Assembly: GCF_018614615.1 (NCBI RefSeq)
Contig: NZ_JAGGOK010000002.1
Span: 168,722-232,721 of the forward strand
Origin: Streptomyces sp. ISL-100
GTDB lineage: Bacteria > Actinomycetota > Actinomycetes > Streptomycetales > Streptomycetaceae
Direction of reading: 5' to 3'
DNA: 64,000 nucleotides
Part shown: positions 34,789-43,698 of the stretch, one piece after another
Layout of the letters: every line of letters starts with the position of its first letter
Position numbering within the stretch: the first letter of the stretch is position 1
Program-made: the position numbers and the translations under genes
Notes under the pieces: model-generated
Seen by the model: the letters and a program-made list of their open reading frames with translations, nothing else
Database searches by the model: none
Told to the model about the DNA's origin: nothing

Positions 34789-35472
34789 TTGAGTTTCCTC
34801 ACCATTGGTCACCGCGGGGTCATGGGTGTCGAGCCGGAGAGCACCCTCCGTTCCTTCGTCCGTGCCGAGCAGGCCGGCATGGACGCCATCGAGCTCGACC
34901 TGCATCTGAGCAAGGACGGCGCGCTCGTCGTCATGCACGACGCCGAGGTGGACCGTACGACCGACGGCCGGGGCGCGATCGCCGACCTGACCCTCGCGGA
35001 ACTGCGGGGGCTCGACGCGGGGCAGGGCGAGCGCGTCCCGCTCTTCGAGGAGGTCCTGGACGCGGTGAAGTCGCCGCTCCAGGCGGAGATCAAGGACGCG
35101 GCGGCGGCGCGGGCGCTGGCCGCGGTGATGCACCGGCGTGATCTGACGGGCCGCGTGGAGGTGTCGTCGTTCCACGACGAGGCGGTCGCCGAGATCTCGT
35201 CGCTGGTCCCCGGCGTACGGACGGTGCTGATCGCCAGCCGTTACGGCAACGACGTGGTGGACCGCGCCAGGGCGGTGGGCGCGCCGACCCTGGCGCTGAA
35301 CATCCGCCGGCTGACCCTGGAGACGGTGGAACGGGCGCACGCGGCGGGGCTGCGGGTCATTGGGTGGGTGGTGAACACGCAGGATCATCTGCGGCTGGTG
35401 CGGGCGCTGGAGCTGGACGGTGCGACTACGGACTACCCGGAGATCCGCCGGACGGGGCGCTTCACGGCGTAG
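34789..35472 (+). CDS. Glycerophosphodiester phosphodiesterase
   Basis: A 227-aa GDPD TIM-barrel. The catalytic residues are in GHRGVMGVEPESTLRSF (His-Arg and Glu), AIELDLHLSKDGALVVMHD (Glu/Asp metal ligands and second His) and RTTDGRG; QAEIKD holds a further ligand. It splits glycerophosphodiesters to glycerol-3-phosphate and alcohol. No signal peptide is seen, so it is cytoplasmic. TTG 34789 with GGAAGCGAG upstream is the best start. Confidence 0.9.
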   Translation: MSFLTIGHRGVMGVEPESTLRSFVRAEQAGMDAIELDLHLSKDGALVVMHDAEVDRTTDGRGAIADLTLAELRGLDAGQGERVPLFEEVLDAVKSPLQAEIKDAAAARALAAVMHRRDLTGRVEVSSFHDEAVAEISSLVPGVRTVLIASRYGNDVVDRARAVGAPTLALNIRRLTLETVERAHAAGLRVIGWVVNTQDHLRLVRALELDGATTDYPEIRRTGRFTA

Positions 35473-35479
35473 GCGGCGC

Positions 35480-35690
35480 GGCGGGGCGCGGGGCGGGCGC
35501 CTGCGGCGGGCTTGTTCCCAACCCCGCCCCTTCCCGAACTGGGGCAAGCCCCAGCCCCCAGACCACACAGACGCCCTACGGGCGTGTCCTCAAACGCCGG
35601 ACGGGCCGGATGGATCCCCGCGCGGCGGAGCCGCAAATGTCACGGCCTGGCAGAGGCGGGGCGGGAAATGGCCCGCCGCGGGCGATCGCG
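35480..35690. repeat. GC-rich interspersed repeat, second copy, with inverted halves
   Basis: The spacer after GDPD contains ACCCCGCCCCTTCCCG and hairpins CTGGGGC-AA-GCCCCAG (35539-35554) and ACGCCC-TAC-GGGCGT (35571-35585). It also has an inverted copy of the block CGCGGC(T)CCGCCGCG...GTGACA found at 8751-8774. The sequence CCTCAAACGCCGGA is a common Streptomyces intergenic motif. It separates two convergent genes and may act as a terminator. Confidence 0.6.
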
Positions 35691-35692
35691 CC

Positions 35693-36244
35693 CTAGCCCA
35701 GCGCCTTCACCAGCAGCTCGAACTCCAAGTCGTCCCGCTGCGGAACGCCGAAGCGCTCGTCGCCGTACGGAAAAGGCGTCATCCGCCCCGTACGCCGGTA
35801 GCCACGCCGCTCGTACCACGCGATGAGATCCTCCCGCACGGAGATCACCGTCATGTGCATCTCCCCCACCCCCCAGACCTCCCGCACCATCCGCTCCGCC
35901 TCAGCGATGATCACCTTCCCGAGGCCCCCGCCCTGTGCATCGGGACGTACGGCGAACATGCCGAAGTACGCGGCCTCCCCCCGGTGTTCGAGCTGGCAGC
36001 AGGCAACCAGCACACCGTCCCGCTCCACCGCGAGCAGCCGGCTGTCCGGCGACTTGATCACATCGAGGACGCCCTCGGGATCGGTCCGCTGCCCTTCGAG
36101 GATGTCCGCCTCGGTGGTCCAGCCGGACCGGCTGGAGTCCCCCCGGTACGCCGACTCGATGAGCGCGACAAGCGCCGCCACGTCGGCCTCGGTCGCGTCA
36201 CGGAAGGTGAGCTCGGCGGCGGCCGGGCGCGGGGTGGTCTCCAT
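35693..36244 (-). CDS. GNAT-family N-acetyltransferase
   Basis: A 183-aa acetyltransferase. The acetyl-CoA loop is MFAVRPDAQGGGLGKVIIAEAERM, preceded by the long beta strands and followed by MTVISVREDLIAWYERRGYRRTG, the usual C-terminal pair. Substrate not inferable. GGAGAG lies ~9 nt before ATG 36244. It is divergent from the VOC gene at 36314. Confidence 0.9.
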   Translation of the reverse strand: METTPRPAAAELTFRDATEADVAALVALIESAYRGDSSRSGWTTEADILEGQRTDPEGVLDVIKSPDSRLLAVERDGVLVACCQLEHRGEAAYFGMFAVRPDAQGGGLGKVIIAEAERMVREVWGVGEMHMTVISVREDLIAWYERRGYRRTGRMTPFPYGDERFGVPQRDDLEFELLVKALG

Positions 36245-36313
36245 GGGGGCGCTCTCCAGATCTGTGCGGCGGGTCGGGCGCCCCGAGCGTAACGCGCGCT
36301 AAGGTCCGGGTGC

Positions 36314-36700
36314 ATGGTGCATGTACTGAGCAGCAGGACGCTTCTGCGGCCCACGGATCCGGAGCGTTCCCGCGCGTTCTACGGCGAGGCCCTGGGGCTC
36401 GCCGTCTACCGCGAGTTCGGCACGGGCCCCGAGCGCGGAACGGTGTACTTCCTCGGCGGCGGCTTCCTGGAGGTCTCCGGCCGCTCCGACGCCCCTCCCT
36501 CCCCCGCCCTCCAGCTGTGGCTCCAGGTCGCGGACGCGGCCGCGGCGTACGACGAACTGACGGCGCACGGCGTGGAAGTGCTGCGACCGCCGGTCAAGGA
36601 GCCGTGGGGACTGATCGAAATGTGGATCGCCGATCCCGACGGAGTGCGCATCGCGGTCGTGGAGGTTCCGGCGGACCATCCGCTGCGCTACCGCCCCTGA
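36314..36700 (+). CDS. VOC-family protein (glyoxalase/bleomycin-resistance-like)
   Basis: A 128-aa vicinal-oxygen-chelate protein: RTLLRPTDPERSRAFYGEALGLAVYREFG, then the second betaalphabeta half ending EMWIADPDGVRIAVVEV. The Glu in FLEVSG and EMW are plausible metal ligands. TAAGGT lies 8 nt before the ATG with no ribosome site, so the gene may be leaderless. Function within the superfamily is open. Confidence 0.85.
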   Translation: MVHVLSSRTLLRPTDPERSRAFYGEALGLAVYREFGTGPERGTVYFLGGGFLEVSGRSDAPPSPALQLWLQVADAAAAYDELTAHGVEVLRPPVKEPWGLIEMWIADPDGVRIAVVEVPADHPLRYRP

Positions 36701-36808
36701 CCCCGGCGTGCCCCCTGTGCACCCCCGTGCGCTCGCGTACGACGCGGCGCGGGCGGGCATCGACGGGACGGGAGGGACACCGTCGATCGTCGATCGGGGA
36801 GGTATGCC

Positions 36809-37396
36809 GTGCACGGACAGGTGATGTCCGGCTGGCTGCTCGTGGCGCTGTGCGCCGCGACCGGCGCGTACTGCCTGCTGCGTCTGCGCAGCGGCAGGGG
36901 GGAACACCGCGAGGGGGCGGCCGGCGAGGCTCTGATGGGGTTCGGGATGGCGGCGATGGCGGTGCCTGCCGCGGTCCTCGCGCCGCCGGGGTGGGGATGG
37001 ATGCTGTACGCCGCCGTATTCGGCGCGGCGGCGCTGCGGGCGCTGTGGCAGGCCCGGGGGAGCGGCGCGGTGCACGGGCACCACGCACATCACCTGGTGG
37101 GGTCGCTGGCCATGGTCTACATGGCGCTGGTGATGGCGCCGGGCGGCGCGAGTTCCGCGCATGCGGGACACGCGGCCGGGTACGCGGCGGGCGGCGTTCC
37201 TCTGCTGACCGGTGCGCTGCTGCTGTACTACGCCGCGTACGTGCTGCGCTCGGGGGTGAGGCTGATGCCGGTGGCCGCGGGGGCCGTGGAGGCGGGGCCC
37301 GGGGGGCGGATGGCCTGGGGTGCGCGGCCCGAGCTGGCGCTCGCCTGCCAGGTTTCCATGGGTATCGGCATGATCGCGATGCTGCTCACTTTGTGA
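36809..37396 (+). CDS. DUF5134 membrane protein
   Basis: A 195-aa protein with six or so hydrophobic segments and a His-rich stretch HGHHAHHLVGS and AHAGHAAG between helices. The pattern fits DUF5134, often next to M56 peptidases in Streptomyces as it is here (94 bp upstream of one). The clustered histidines and several Met residues in the membrane segments could bind copper or another metal; that is inference. GTG 36809 has GGGGAGG 6 nt upstream. Confidence 0.8.
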   Translation: MHGQVMSGWLLVALCAATGAYCLLRLRSGRGEHREGAAGEALMGFGMAAMAVPAAVLAPPGWGWMLYAAVFGAAALRALWQARGSGAVHGHHAHHLVGSLAMVYMALVMAPGGASSAHAGHAAGYAAGGVPLLTGALLLYYAAYVLRSGVRLMPVAAGAVEAGPGGRMAWGARPELALACQVSMGIGMIAMLLTL

Positions 37397-37490
37397 GACG
37401 CGCCGGGGAAACGATTCGAAGCGGTGTCCTGCGTCACATGCGGGCCGCGGTCATACCCGCGAGTAGGGTCGCGCTCATAGGCTGGTCCGC

Positions 37491-38426
37491 ATGACGGTCT
37501 CCTTCGCGCTTCTGCTGCTCGGTGTCGTCGCCGCCGTCGCGGCCCCGCGGCTCATGTCGCGCGCCGACTGGCGGGAGCGCGAACCCGTGGTGGCCCTGTG
37601 GGTGTGGCAGTGCGTTGTGGCTGCCGTGCTGCTGTGCTTCGGCCTGTCGATGACGTTCAGCGCGGCCGCCGCCTGGCAGGCCGTACGGGGCCAGGTCTTC
37701 GCGCCCGCTCCGCACGGCGTGATGGAGGCGTACGCCCTTGTCGCGTACGGGCCTTGGTCCGCGGTCATCGCGGTGCTGCTGGCGTGCGGAGGCGCCTGGA
37801 CAGCGGCGATGCTGACGCGGGAGATCCGCAGGGCGCACGTACGGCGCGGGCAGCGGCGCGCGGAACTGCTCGTGCGCGCCCCGCTGCTGCCCGGCGAAGA
37901 GCCCGGCAGTGACCGGCTCGTCGTACTCGAAGGTGAGCGCCTCGACGCGTGGTGGCTGCCGGGCGCCACGCCGCAGCTGGTCATCACCACGGCCGCGTTG
38001 CGGCGCCTGAAGGGGCACCAGCTCGACGCCGTACTCGCCCATGAACAAGGCCATGTCCGGGCCAGGCACGACTGGCTGCTGCACTGCGCGTCCGCGCTCG
38101 CGATCGGGTTCCCGCAGATTCCGGTGTTCGCGGCGTTCCGCGACGAGATGCACCGGCTGGTGGAGCTGGCCGCCGACGATGTGGCGTCGCGGCGCTTCGG
38201 CCGGCTCACGATCGCCCTCGCTCTGGTCGAACTCAATGAGGACCGCGGAGTGTTCGGCCCGTGCCCGACACCGCACGCCCAACTGCCGCAGCGGGTCGAC
38301 CGGTTGCTGGCAGCCGCCCCGCGGCTCACCGCGGGGCGCCGGCTGCGGCTGACGGCCGCGGCCTCGCTCGTTCCCGCCGTGCCGCTGCTGGTGGCGTTCG
38401 TGCCGGGGCTCAGCGCGCTGGGATAG
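37491..38426 (+). CDS. M56-family membrane metallopeptidase
   Basis: A 311-aa BlaR1/MecR1-like integral membrane protease without a sensor domain. The zinc site is HEQGHVRARHD, with a later ELAADDVASRR acidic ligand. About four transmembrane segments flank it (residues 1-20, 40-65, 90-110 and the C-terminus). TAGGCT lies 7 nt before the ATG, suggesting a leaderless transcript. No BlaI repressor is next to it; the neighbour is DUF5134. Confidence 0.88.
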   Translation: MTVSFALLLLGVVAAVAAPRLMSRADWREREPVVALWVWQCVVAAVLLCFGLSMTFSAAAAWQAVRGQVFAPAPHGVMEAYALVAYGPWSAVIAVLLACGGAWTAAMLTREIRRAHVRRGQRRAELLVRAPLLPGEEPGSDRLVVLEGERLDAWWLPGATPQLVITTAALRRLKGHQLDAVLAHEQGHVRARHDWLLHCASALAIGFPQIPVFAAFRDEMHRLVELAADDVASRRFGRLTIALALVELNEDRGVFGPCPTPHAQLPQRVDRLLAAAPRLTAGRRLRLTAAASLVPAVPLLVAFVPGLSALG

Positions 38427-38524
38427 CGGTGTGCGCGAAGACGGCCGCGGAATGACCCCGGCGTCCGGGATGGCCTCGGCCCCCGGGATGGCCCCGGGCG
38501 CCGGCGGTGAGCGAGGATCTTTCC

Positions 38525-39229
38525 ATGCGCTCCTCCAGGCCGACTCAGCCGCCCCAGTCGCCCCCGCCGTCCCGTCCGGAACCTCCAGCCCCCGTACGCG
38601 CGGCCGTTGTCCTCTCCGCTCTCTCGGTTGCGCTGCTGCTGCTGGTCGCGTTCGAGTGGCGCCCCCTGGTCTCGTTCGACCGCTCAGTCGCGGACGCGCT
38701 GCACGACTCGGCGGTCGGCCACCCCGCTGTCACACAGACCAACCGGATCCTGTCCGACTGGGTGTGGGACCCGTGGACGATGCGTGCACTGGTGGCCGTT
38801 GTCTTCCTTTGGCTGCTGCGGCAGCGGGAACGGCTTCTGGCCCTCTGGATCGCCGCCACCAGTGCGCTCGGCGCTCTCGTACAGCAGGGCCTCAAGGGAG
38901 CGGTCGGCCGTGAGCGGCCCGAATGGCCGGATCCGGTCGACTCCGCGCACTTCTCGGCCTGGCCGTCGGGCCATGCGATGACGGCGGCGGTCACCTGCGG
39001 GCTGCTGGTGTGGCTGCTCGTGCTGCGCGGCGCGGATCCCCGGCTGCGCACCGCCGTGCTCGTGGTGGGGACGGTCTCCTGGGTCGGTGTCGGTGTCACC
39101 CGGCTGTATCTGGGCGTGCACTGGGTGTCCGACGTGCTGGGCGGCTGGTTGCTCGGAGGGGCCGTCGTCGCCCTTTCGGTGGTGGCGTACGGTCGCTTGG
39201 TCGCTTCCCGGGAAGGACCCTCCGTATGA
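38525..39229 (+). CDS. PAP2-family phosphatase
   Basis: A 234-aa membrane phosphatase with the three PAP2 signatures: KGAVGRERPEWPDP, WPSGHAMTAA and VTRLYLGVHWVSDVLGG. Five to six transmembrane helices are evident. It probably dephosphorylates lipid phosphates or undecaprenyl pyrophosphate at the outer face. ATG 38525 has GAGGA 7 nt upstream. Its stop overlaps the HAD gene start (ATGA). Confidence 0.92.
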   Translation: MRSSRPTQPPQSPPPSRPEPPAPVRAAVVLSALSVALLLLVAFEWRPLVSFDRSVADALHDSAVGHPAVTQTNRILSDWVWDPWTMRALVAVVFLWLLRQRERLLALWIAATSALGALVQQGLKGAVGRERPEWPDPVDSAHFSAWPSGHAMTAAVTCGLLVWLLVLRGADPRLRTAVLVVGTVSWVGVGVTRLYLGVHWVSDVLGGWLLGGAVVALSVVAYGRLVASREGPSV

Positions 39230-39921
39230 CGTTCAAGGGTGCGCTCTTCGACTTCTCCGGCACGCTGTTCAGGATCGAACCGACCGAGGTGTGGCTTCGC
39301 GCCGTTCTCGACGACGAGGGACTGTCCGTACCGCCGGACGACTTCGCACGGTACGTACGGCAATTGGAGGCGGCAGGGGCGCTGCCCGGCGGCGCCGCTC
39401 CGCAGCGGGTGCCGCCGCATCTGGGCGAGCTGTGGGCCACTCGCGACGAGAGCGCGGAGCGGCACCGCGCCGCGTACACGGGTCTGGCCCGCCAGGTCGC
39501 CCTCCCCGACGCACGCCTGTACGACGCCCTGTACGACCGCCACATGACGCCGGCCGCCTGGCGTCCCTACCCCGACGCCGCCGAGGTGCTCGGTGAACTG
39601 CGGCAGCGGGGCATCGGCATTGCTGTCGTCAGCAACATCGGATGGGATCTCAGGCCGGTCTTCCGTGCGCACGGGCTCGACGTGTGGGTGGACGCGTACG
39701 TCCTGTCGTACGAGCACGGCATCCAGAAGCCGGATCCGAGGCTCTTCAGGACCGCCTGCGAGGCGCTCGGCCACAATCCGCGCGATGTCCTGATGGTCGG
39801 TGACGACCGGCGGGCCGACGGCGGCGCGGCGGAACTGGGGTGCGCCGTGCACTTCGTGGACCATCGGCCGGCCGACGAGCGGCCCGCCGGGCTGCGCCCG
39901 GTGCTGAAACTGGTGGGGTGA
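39226..39921 (+). CDS. HAD-family hydrolase
   Basis: A 231-aa haloacid dehalogenase-like phosphatase. Motif I is reduced: ALFDFSGTLF has Asp-Phe-Ser instead of the usual DxDGT, so the second Asp is Ser, which usually means altered activity. Motif II is VVSNIG, motif III HGIQKPDPRLF and motif IV MVGDDRRADG. Its start overlaps the PAP2 gene, so they are co-expressed. Confidence 0.88.
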   Translation: MTFKGALFDFSGTLFRIEPTEVWLRAVLDDEGLSVPPDDFARYVRQLEAAGALPGGAAPQRVPPHLGELWATRDESAERHRAAYTGLARQVALPDARLYDALYDRHMTPAAWRPYPDAAEVLGELRQRGIGIAVVSNIGWDLRPVFRAHGLDVWVDAYVLSYEHGIQKPDPRLFRTACEALGHNPRDVLMVGDDRRADGGAAELGCAVHFVDHRPADERPAGLRPVLKLVG

Positions 39922-40070
39922 CGAGGAACCGGGCATGGCGAGCGTCTGTATCCGGCGGTCCCCCGCGCCGCCGGACACAGACAACAAGCCCACAGAGCAG
40001 GCCCGGCAAGGCGCCTGATGTGAGACCCTGAGTATATTGGCTACGGGCCAGTCAACGCAGGAGTTACAGA

Positions 40071-40712
40071 ATGTCCCCGCGCAGCGCATCGGTCAATGAA
40101 GAATTGCGTCGCCGTTCCCGGGAACGGCTGTTGCAGGCCACCGTGGAGCTCGTCGGGGAGCGCGGCTACGAGGCGACGACGCTCGGCGACATCGCGGACC
40201 GGGCCGGATCGGCACGCGGACTGGTCTCGTACTACTTCCCCGGCAAACGGCAGTTGCTGCAGTCGGCCGTTCACCGGTTGATGCACCGGACGCTCGAATC
40301 GGCTCTGGAGCGCGAGCCGCGCACCGACGACGGCTGCGAACTGCTGGCCCGCGCGATCGACGCCGTACTGGGTCTCGCCTGTGACCACCCGGTGCTCATG
40401 CGCACCCACATGGCGGGCATTCTCCAGGCCGAAGGCTTTGTGCAGTGTCCTGAACAGCGGCGGCTGGCGGAGCTGCTGCGGGGCGCTGTCGTGCGCTACG
40501 GATCAACGGATGTGGACGCCGACTATCCACTGCTGCGCGCACTGCTGATGGGCGCGGTGTTCGCCGTGCTGCTGCCGGGGGCGCCGATGCCGCTTCCCAG
40601 CCTGCGAGCGGAGTTGTTCCAGCGGTACGGGCTGGACTGGGAACTCGGCGTACCGCCGGGCGGAGAACCGCCCGGCGGCACACGCGTGCGGACCGTGGAT
40701 CAGCGGCGGTAG
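40071..40712 (+). CDS. TetR-family regulator
   Basis: A 213-aa TetR repressor: ERLLQATVELVGERGYEATTLGDIADRAGSARGLVSYYFPGKRQLLQSAV is the DNA-binding domain. AGGAG lies 9 nt before the ATG, and TATATT at 40033-40038 is a probable -10 box. The C-terminal domain is not diagnostic. It converges on the LVIVD gene with a 13-bp overlap. No divergent partner gene is adjacent, so its targets are elsewhere or itself. Confidence 0.9.
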   Translation: MSPRSASVNEELRRRSRERLLQATVELVGERGYEATTLGDIADRAGSARGLVSYYFPGKRQLLQSAVHRLMHRTLESALEREPRTDDGCELLARAIDAVLGLACDHPVLMRTHMAGILQAEGFVQCPEQRRLAELLRGAVVRYGSTDVDADYPLLRALLMGAVFAVLLPGAPMPLPSLRAELFQRYGLDWELGVPPGGEPPGGTRVRTVDQRR

Positions 40713-42187
40713 TCGGGCTGGGTCTGCACATTGAGCTCGTGCAGCCGGACCCTCTTGGCGCCGTCGGTGCGCTTGTCGTTGAGCTTCAGGACGTCGAAGC
40801 CCTTCGCCATGTCGTTCGAGTAGATGTAGCCGTTGTAGTAGTACGCCGACCAGGAACCGGCGGTGACCGTGGCGGTCGCGCTGACGGGGCCGCGCTCGAA
40901 GAAGGCGATCTCTTCGGGCTTGGACGAGTCGGTGAAGTCCCAGACGGAGAGGCCGCCCTGGTACCAGGCCTGGACCATGATGTCCTTGCCCTTGACCGGG
41001 ATCAGCGAGCCGTTGTGGGCGACACAGTTCTCGTTGGCGGCCTGGTGGCGGTCGATCTTGAAGTAGCTCCGGAAGACCAGCTTGCGCTCGTCGCCCTTGC
41101 CGGTGATGTCGTAGATGCCGTCGGCGCCGCGCTTGGGGCCGGTGGCCTCGTTGCAGGTGGCGGCGTTGCCGCCACCGAGCTCGTCGGTGAAGACGACCTT
41201 GTTGGCCTTCTGGTTGAAGGTCGCGGAGTGCCAGAACGCGAAGTTGACGTTGTCCTGGACGCGGTCGATGACCCTGGGCTTCTCCGGGTCCTCGATGTCG
41301 AAGATGATGCCGTCACCCATGCAGGCACCGGCGGCCAGGTCCTTCGAGGACAGCACAGTGATGTCGTGGCAGCCGGTGGTCTTGGAGACGCCCGGGTTGG
41401 TGGGCGCGCCCGGGTTTCCGCCGTCCGGGAAGAGCACCGGGAAGTTCACGATCGCGGACTTCTCGGGGGCGCCGCGCGGCACCTTGATGATGGATATACC
41501 GTCGTGCGGCGGCTTGCAGTCCGGGAAAGTGTCGCTCGGCGAGTAGGAGGAGACGTAGACGTAGACGTTGCGCCCGTCGGGAACCAGGGTGTGCGTGTGC
41601 GAGCCGCACGCGGTCTCGACAGCGGCGACGTACTGCGGGTTGCTCTTGTCGCTGATGTCGAAGATCTTCATGCCCTCCCAGGAGGACTTCTCCGTCGCCG
41701 GCTGCGACGTGCTCGCGCACGAGTTGTCGTTGCGCGAGGAGTCCGTGGAGAGGAAGAGCAGGTCCCCGGAGACGGAAATGTCGTTCTGCGAACCGGGACA
41801 CAGCACCTGGGAGACCGTCTTCGGGGCCTTCGGGTCGCTGATGTCGAGGATCCGGAAGCCGTCGTAGTTTCCGGAGAAGGCGTACTTGCCCTGGAACGCC
41901 AGGTCCGAGTTGGTGCCCTTGATGGCGTCCTTGGGGACGTTCACGAGGTGCTCGATGTTCTCGCTGTGGACGATCTCGTCCACACCGGGTATCTCGCCAC
42001 TCTCGATGGCGGCCCTGGCTTCGGCCTGCTGCGAGGTGGTCAGGCTCTTCTTCTTCGCGGGCGCGTCCCCGGGGTCGGGGGTCGCGGCCGCGGGACCGGC
42101 CGTCAGCAGCGTGGCGATGAGCCCTGCCGCGGCTGTAGCCACGCCCAGGCGTCTGCGCCGCACGCGGGTGATGTGCAACGAGGTCAC
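40700..42187 (-). CDS. Secreted LVIVD-repeat beta-propeller protein
   Basis: A 495-aa exported protein. The signal peptide has a four-Arg start (VRRRRLGVATAAAGLIATLL) and an AAA cleavage region, possibly Tat-dependent. The rest contains LVIVD-type blades with GFRILDISDPKAPK, GMKIFDISDKSNPQYV, GIIFDIEDPEKPRVI and LSVWDFTDSSKPEEIA, plus several Cys. It is predicted to be extracellular with no known enzyme activity. It is divergent from a DUF305 lipoprotein, a pairing seen repeatedly in Streptomyces. GTG 42187 has GGAGG 5 nt upstream. Confidence 0.85.
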   Translation of the reverse strand: MTSLHITRVRRRRLGVATAAAGLIATLLTAGPAAATPDPGDAPAKKKSLTTSQQAEARAAIESGEIPGVDEIVHSENIEHLVNVPKDAIKGTNSDLAFQGKYAFSGNYDGFRILDISDPKAPKTVSQVLCPGSQNDISVSGDLLFLSTDSSRNDNSCASTSQPATEKSSWEGMKIFDISDKSNPQYVAAVETACGSHTHTLVPDGRNVYVYVSSYSPSDTFPDCKPPHDGISIIKVPRGAPEKSAIVNFPVLFPDGGNPGAPTNPGVSKTTGCHDITVLSSKDLAAGACMGDGIIFDIEDPEKPRVIDRVQDNVNFAFWHSATFNQKANKVVFTDELGGGNAATCNEATGPKRGADGIYDITGKGDERKLVFRSYFKIDRHQAANENCVAHNGSLIPVKGKDIMVQAWYQGGLSVWDFTDSSKPEEIAFFERGPVSATATVTAGSWSAYYYNGYIYSNDMAKGFDVLKLNDKRTDGAKRVRLHELNVQTQPDYRR

Positions 42188-42204
42188 TGCGTCCTCCCTT
42201 GTAT

Positions 42205-42222
42205 CCGTTCGTAGTTGAACGG
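42205..42222. promoter_or_regulatory. Inverted repeat in the LVIVD/DUF305 divergent promoter region
   Basis: CCGTTC-GTAGTT-GAACGG lies between the divergent genes, flanked by GTATTAACC on the minus strand, a possible -10 region. It may be an operator for both genes. No regulator is encoded next to it. Confidence 0.4.
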
Positions 42223-42305
42223 TTAATACACCCCGGCAGTATCGTCGTTTGCATGCACATCTCAACAGATGGCAACGAAGACGTAATGTCCCACAGGAGG
42301 TCGCC

Positions 42306-42992
42306 GTGTTGATCCGCCGCCAGTCCACGCGCGCCCGGAGACCGCGAACGCACAGACCCGCACACGCGACAGCGGCGGTCGCGGTGGCCGCGGCTGCCGT
42401 ACTGGGCCTCGGCGCCTGCGACGCGGGCGGGGAGGCCGCGCCGAAGGGCAAGGCGGCCGCCGGGCCTTCGGTGGTCGCACCGGGCAAGCCGGGTGAGCCC
42501 GCGAAGACCATGTCGGCCCAGGAGGCGGCGAAAGCGCTGCCCGACGGCTCGCCCAACGGCGCGGACTTCACGTACGCGCGGATGATGATCGAGCATCACG
42601 GCCAGGCGCTGGTGATGACCGAACTCGCGCCGAAGCGGGCCGAGTCGGCGAAGGTCAAGGGGCTCGCCGAGCGGATCGCGGGGGCCCAGGGGCCGGAGAT
42701 CGCCGCCATGCAGGGGTGGCTCGACAACAACGGCGGCAAGAAGCACAAGGGCGGCCACGACCACGGCGCGATGCCGGGGATGGCCACGGACAAGCAGCTC
42801 GCGCAGTTGCGCGAGGCCGAGGGCACGGACTTCGACCGGCTCTTCCTGAAGCTGATGATCACTCATCACCAGGGCGCGATCGACATGGCGACCGAGGTCC
42901 TGGCGCAGGGGAACAACGTCCAGGTCGAGGAGATGGCGACCGACGTGCTCGCGCAGCAGACCGCCGAGATCGGCAGGATGCGCGACATGTAG
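42306..42992 (+). CDS. DUF305 lipoprotein
   Basis: A 228-aa lipoprotein with lipobox LGLGACD at residues ~33-39. The mature part is a DUF305 ferritin-like four-helix domain with the two signature segments MMIEHHGQALVM and LMITHHQGAIDMA, and a His-rich KKHKGGHDHGAMPGM loop. DUF305 proteins are linked to metal, often copper, handling on the cell surface. AGGAGG sits 5 nt before GTG 42306. Divergent from the LVIVD propeller, which is likely its partner. Confidence 0.9.
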   Translation: MLIRRQSTRARRPRTHRPAHATAAVAVAAAAVLGLGACDAGGEAAPKGKAAAGPSVVAPGKPGEPAKTMSAQEAAKALPDGSPNGADFTYARMMIEHHGQALVMTELAPKRAESAKVKGLAERIAGAQGPEIAAMQGWLDNNGGKKHKGGHDHGAMPGMATDKQLAQLREAEGTDFDRLFLKLMITHHQGAIDMATEVLAQGNNVQVEEMATDVLAQQTAEIGRMRDM

Positions 42993-43046
42993 TCCGATGC
43001 GGGGGCTGTGCCTGCGGGAGCGGCCGCGATTGATGCCGGGGCACGC

Positions 43047-43580
43047 CTAGCGGCGGTTGCGGCGGGGCGGCAGATGGCCCTCGTCGCGCGCGCTCGCGAT
43101 CAGCCTGAGCGATTTGCGGCGGCTGCGCCCCGTCGCGCACATCACCGCGAGTACCGGGTCCTGCCCCGCCTGCTGGGCCGCCCGGTACGCCTGAGCCGCG
43201 ATCCGCCGTCCCGCCTTGCCGCCGGGCCAGGACGGGCGGGCGCGTCTGACCGGCGGCGGCTTCACGGGCGACGGCTTCGGCTCGGACGCCTCTTCGGCGG
43301 GCGTACGGGGCGTCTCGGCGACCACCCGGCAGGCGCCGCCGAGCGGCCCTTCGACCCACTCCGCGGCCGCCGTGAAACCGCCCAGCGGCAGATCGGCGCG
43401 TACCTGCTCGACGGTGATTCTCTCCGCCGACATCGCGGCCAGTACGTCGATCCTGGCGCCGTCGGCGACGGTGAGCCGGACGTTGGACCAGGAGGGCCGT
43501 ACCGACTCCGCCCTATTCGGTTCATAATGGTTGTTAACGTCAAAAAAGGTACTTCCAGCACGGTGAAAACGTAACCCCAC
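43047..43580 (-). CDS. DUF6214 family protein, start uncertain
   Basis: A protein of about 177 aa with RPSWSNVRLTVADGARIDVLAAM, EWVEGPLGGACRVVAE and the C-terminal DPVLAVMCATGRSRRKSLRLIASARDEG, which match the Streptomyces DUF6214 family. Function is unknown; the basic C-terminal helix could bind nucleic acid. The frame has no ATG/GTG close to the conserved region. GTG 43580 is the nearest, and the segment between (43510-43575) is AT-rich, like a promoter. So the real start is unsettled and a small frameshift is possible. Confidence 0.65.
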   Translation of the reverse strand: MGLRFHRAGSTFFDVNNHYEPNRAESVRPSWSNVRLTVADGARIDVLAAMSAERITVEQVRADLPLGGFTAAAEWVEGPLGGACRVVAETPRTPAEEASEPKPSPVKPPPVRRARPSWPGGKAGRRIAAQAYRAAQQAGQDPVLAVMCATGRSRRKSLRLIASARDEGHLPPRRNRR

Positions 43581-43698
43581 CCCGCGCGGGGTCCGCCACG
43601 GCGCGCCCGCTGGTACGCCGCAAGGCACCCCCCAGAGCATCTCCCCCGGCCCGCCGATCGATGCCATGCTGGAGACCTTCGCGGGAAGGAGCCCTGCC

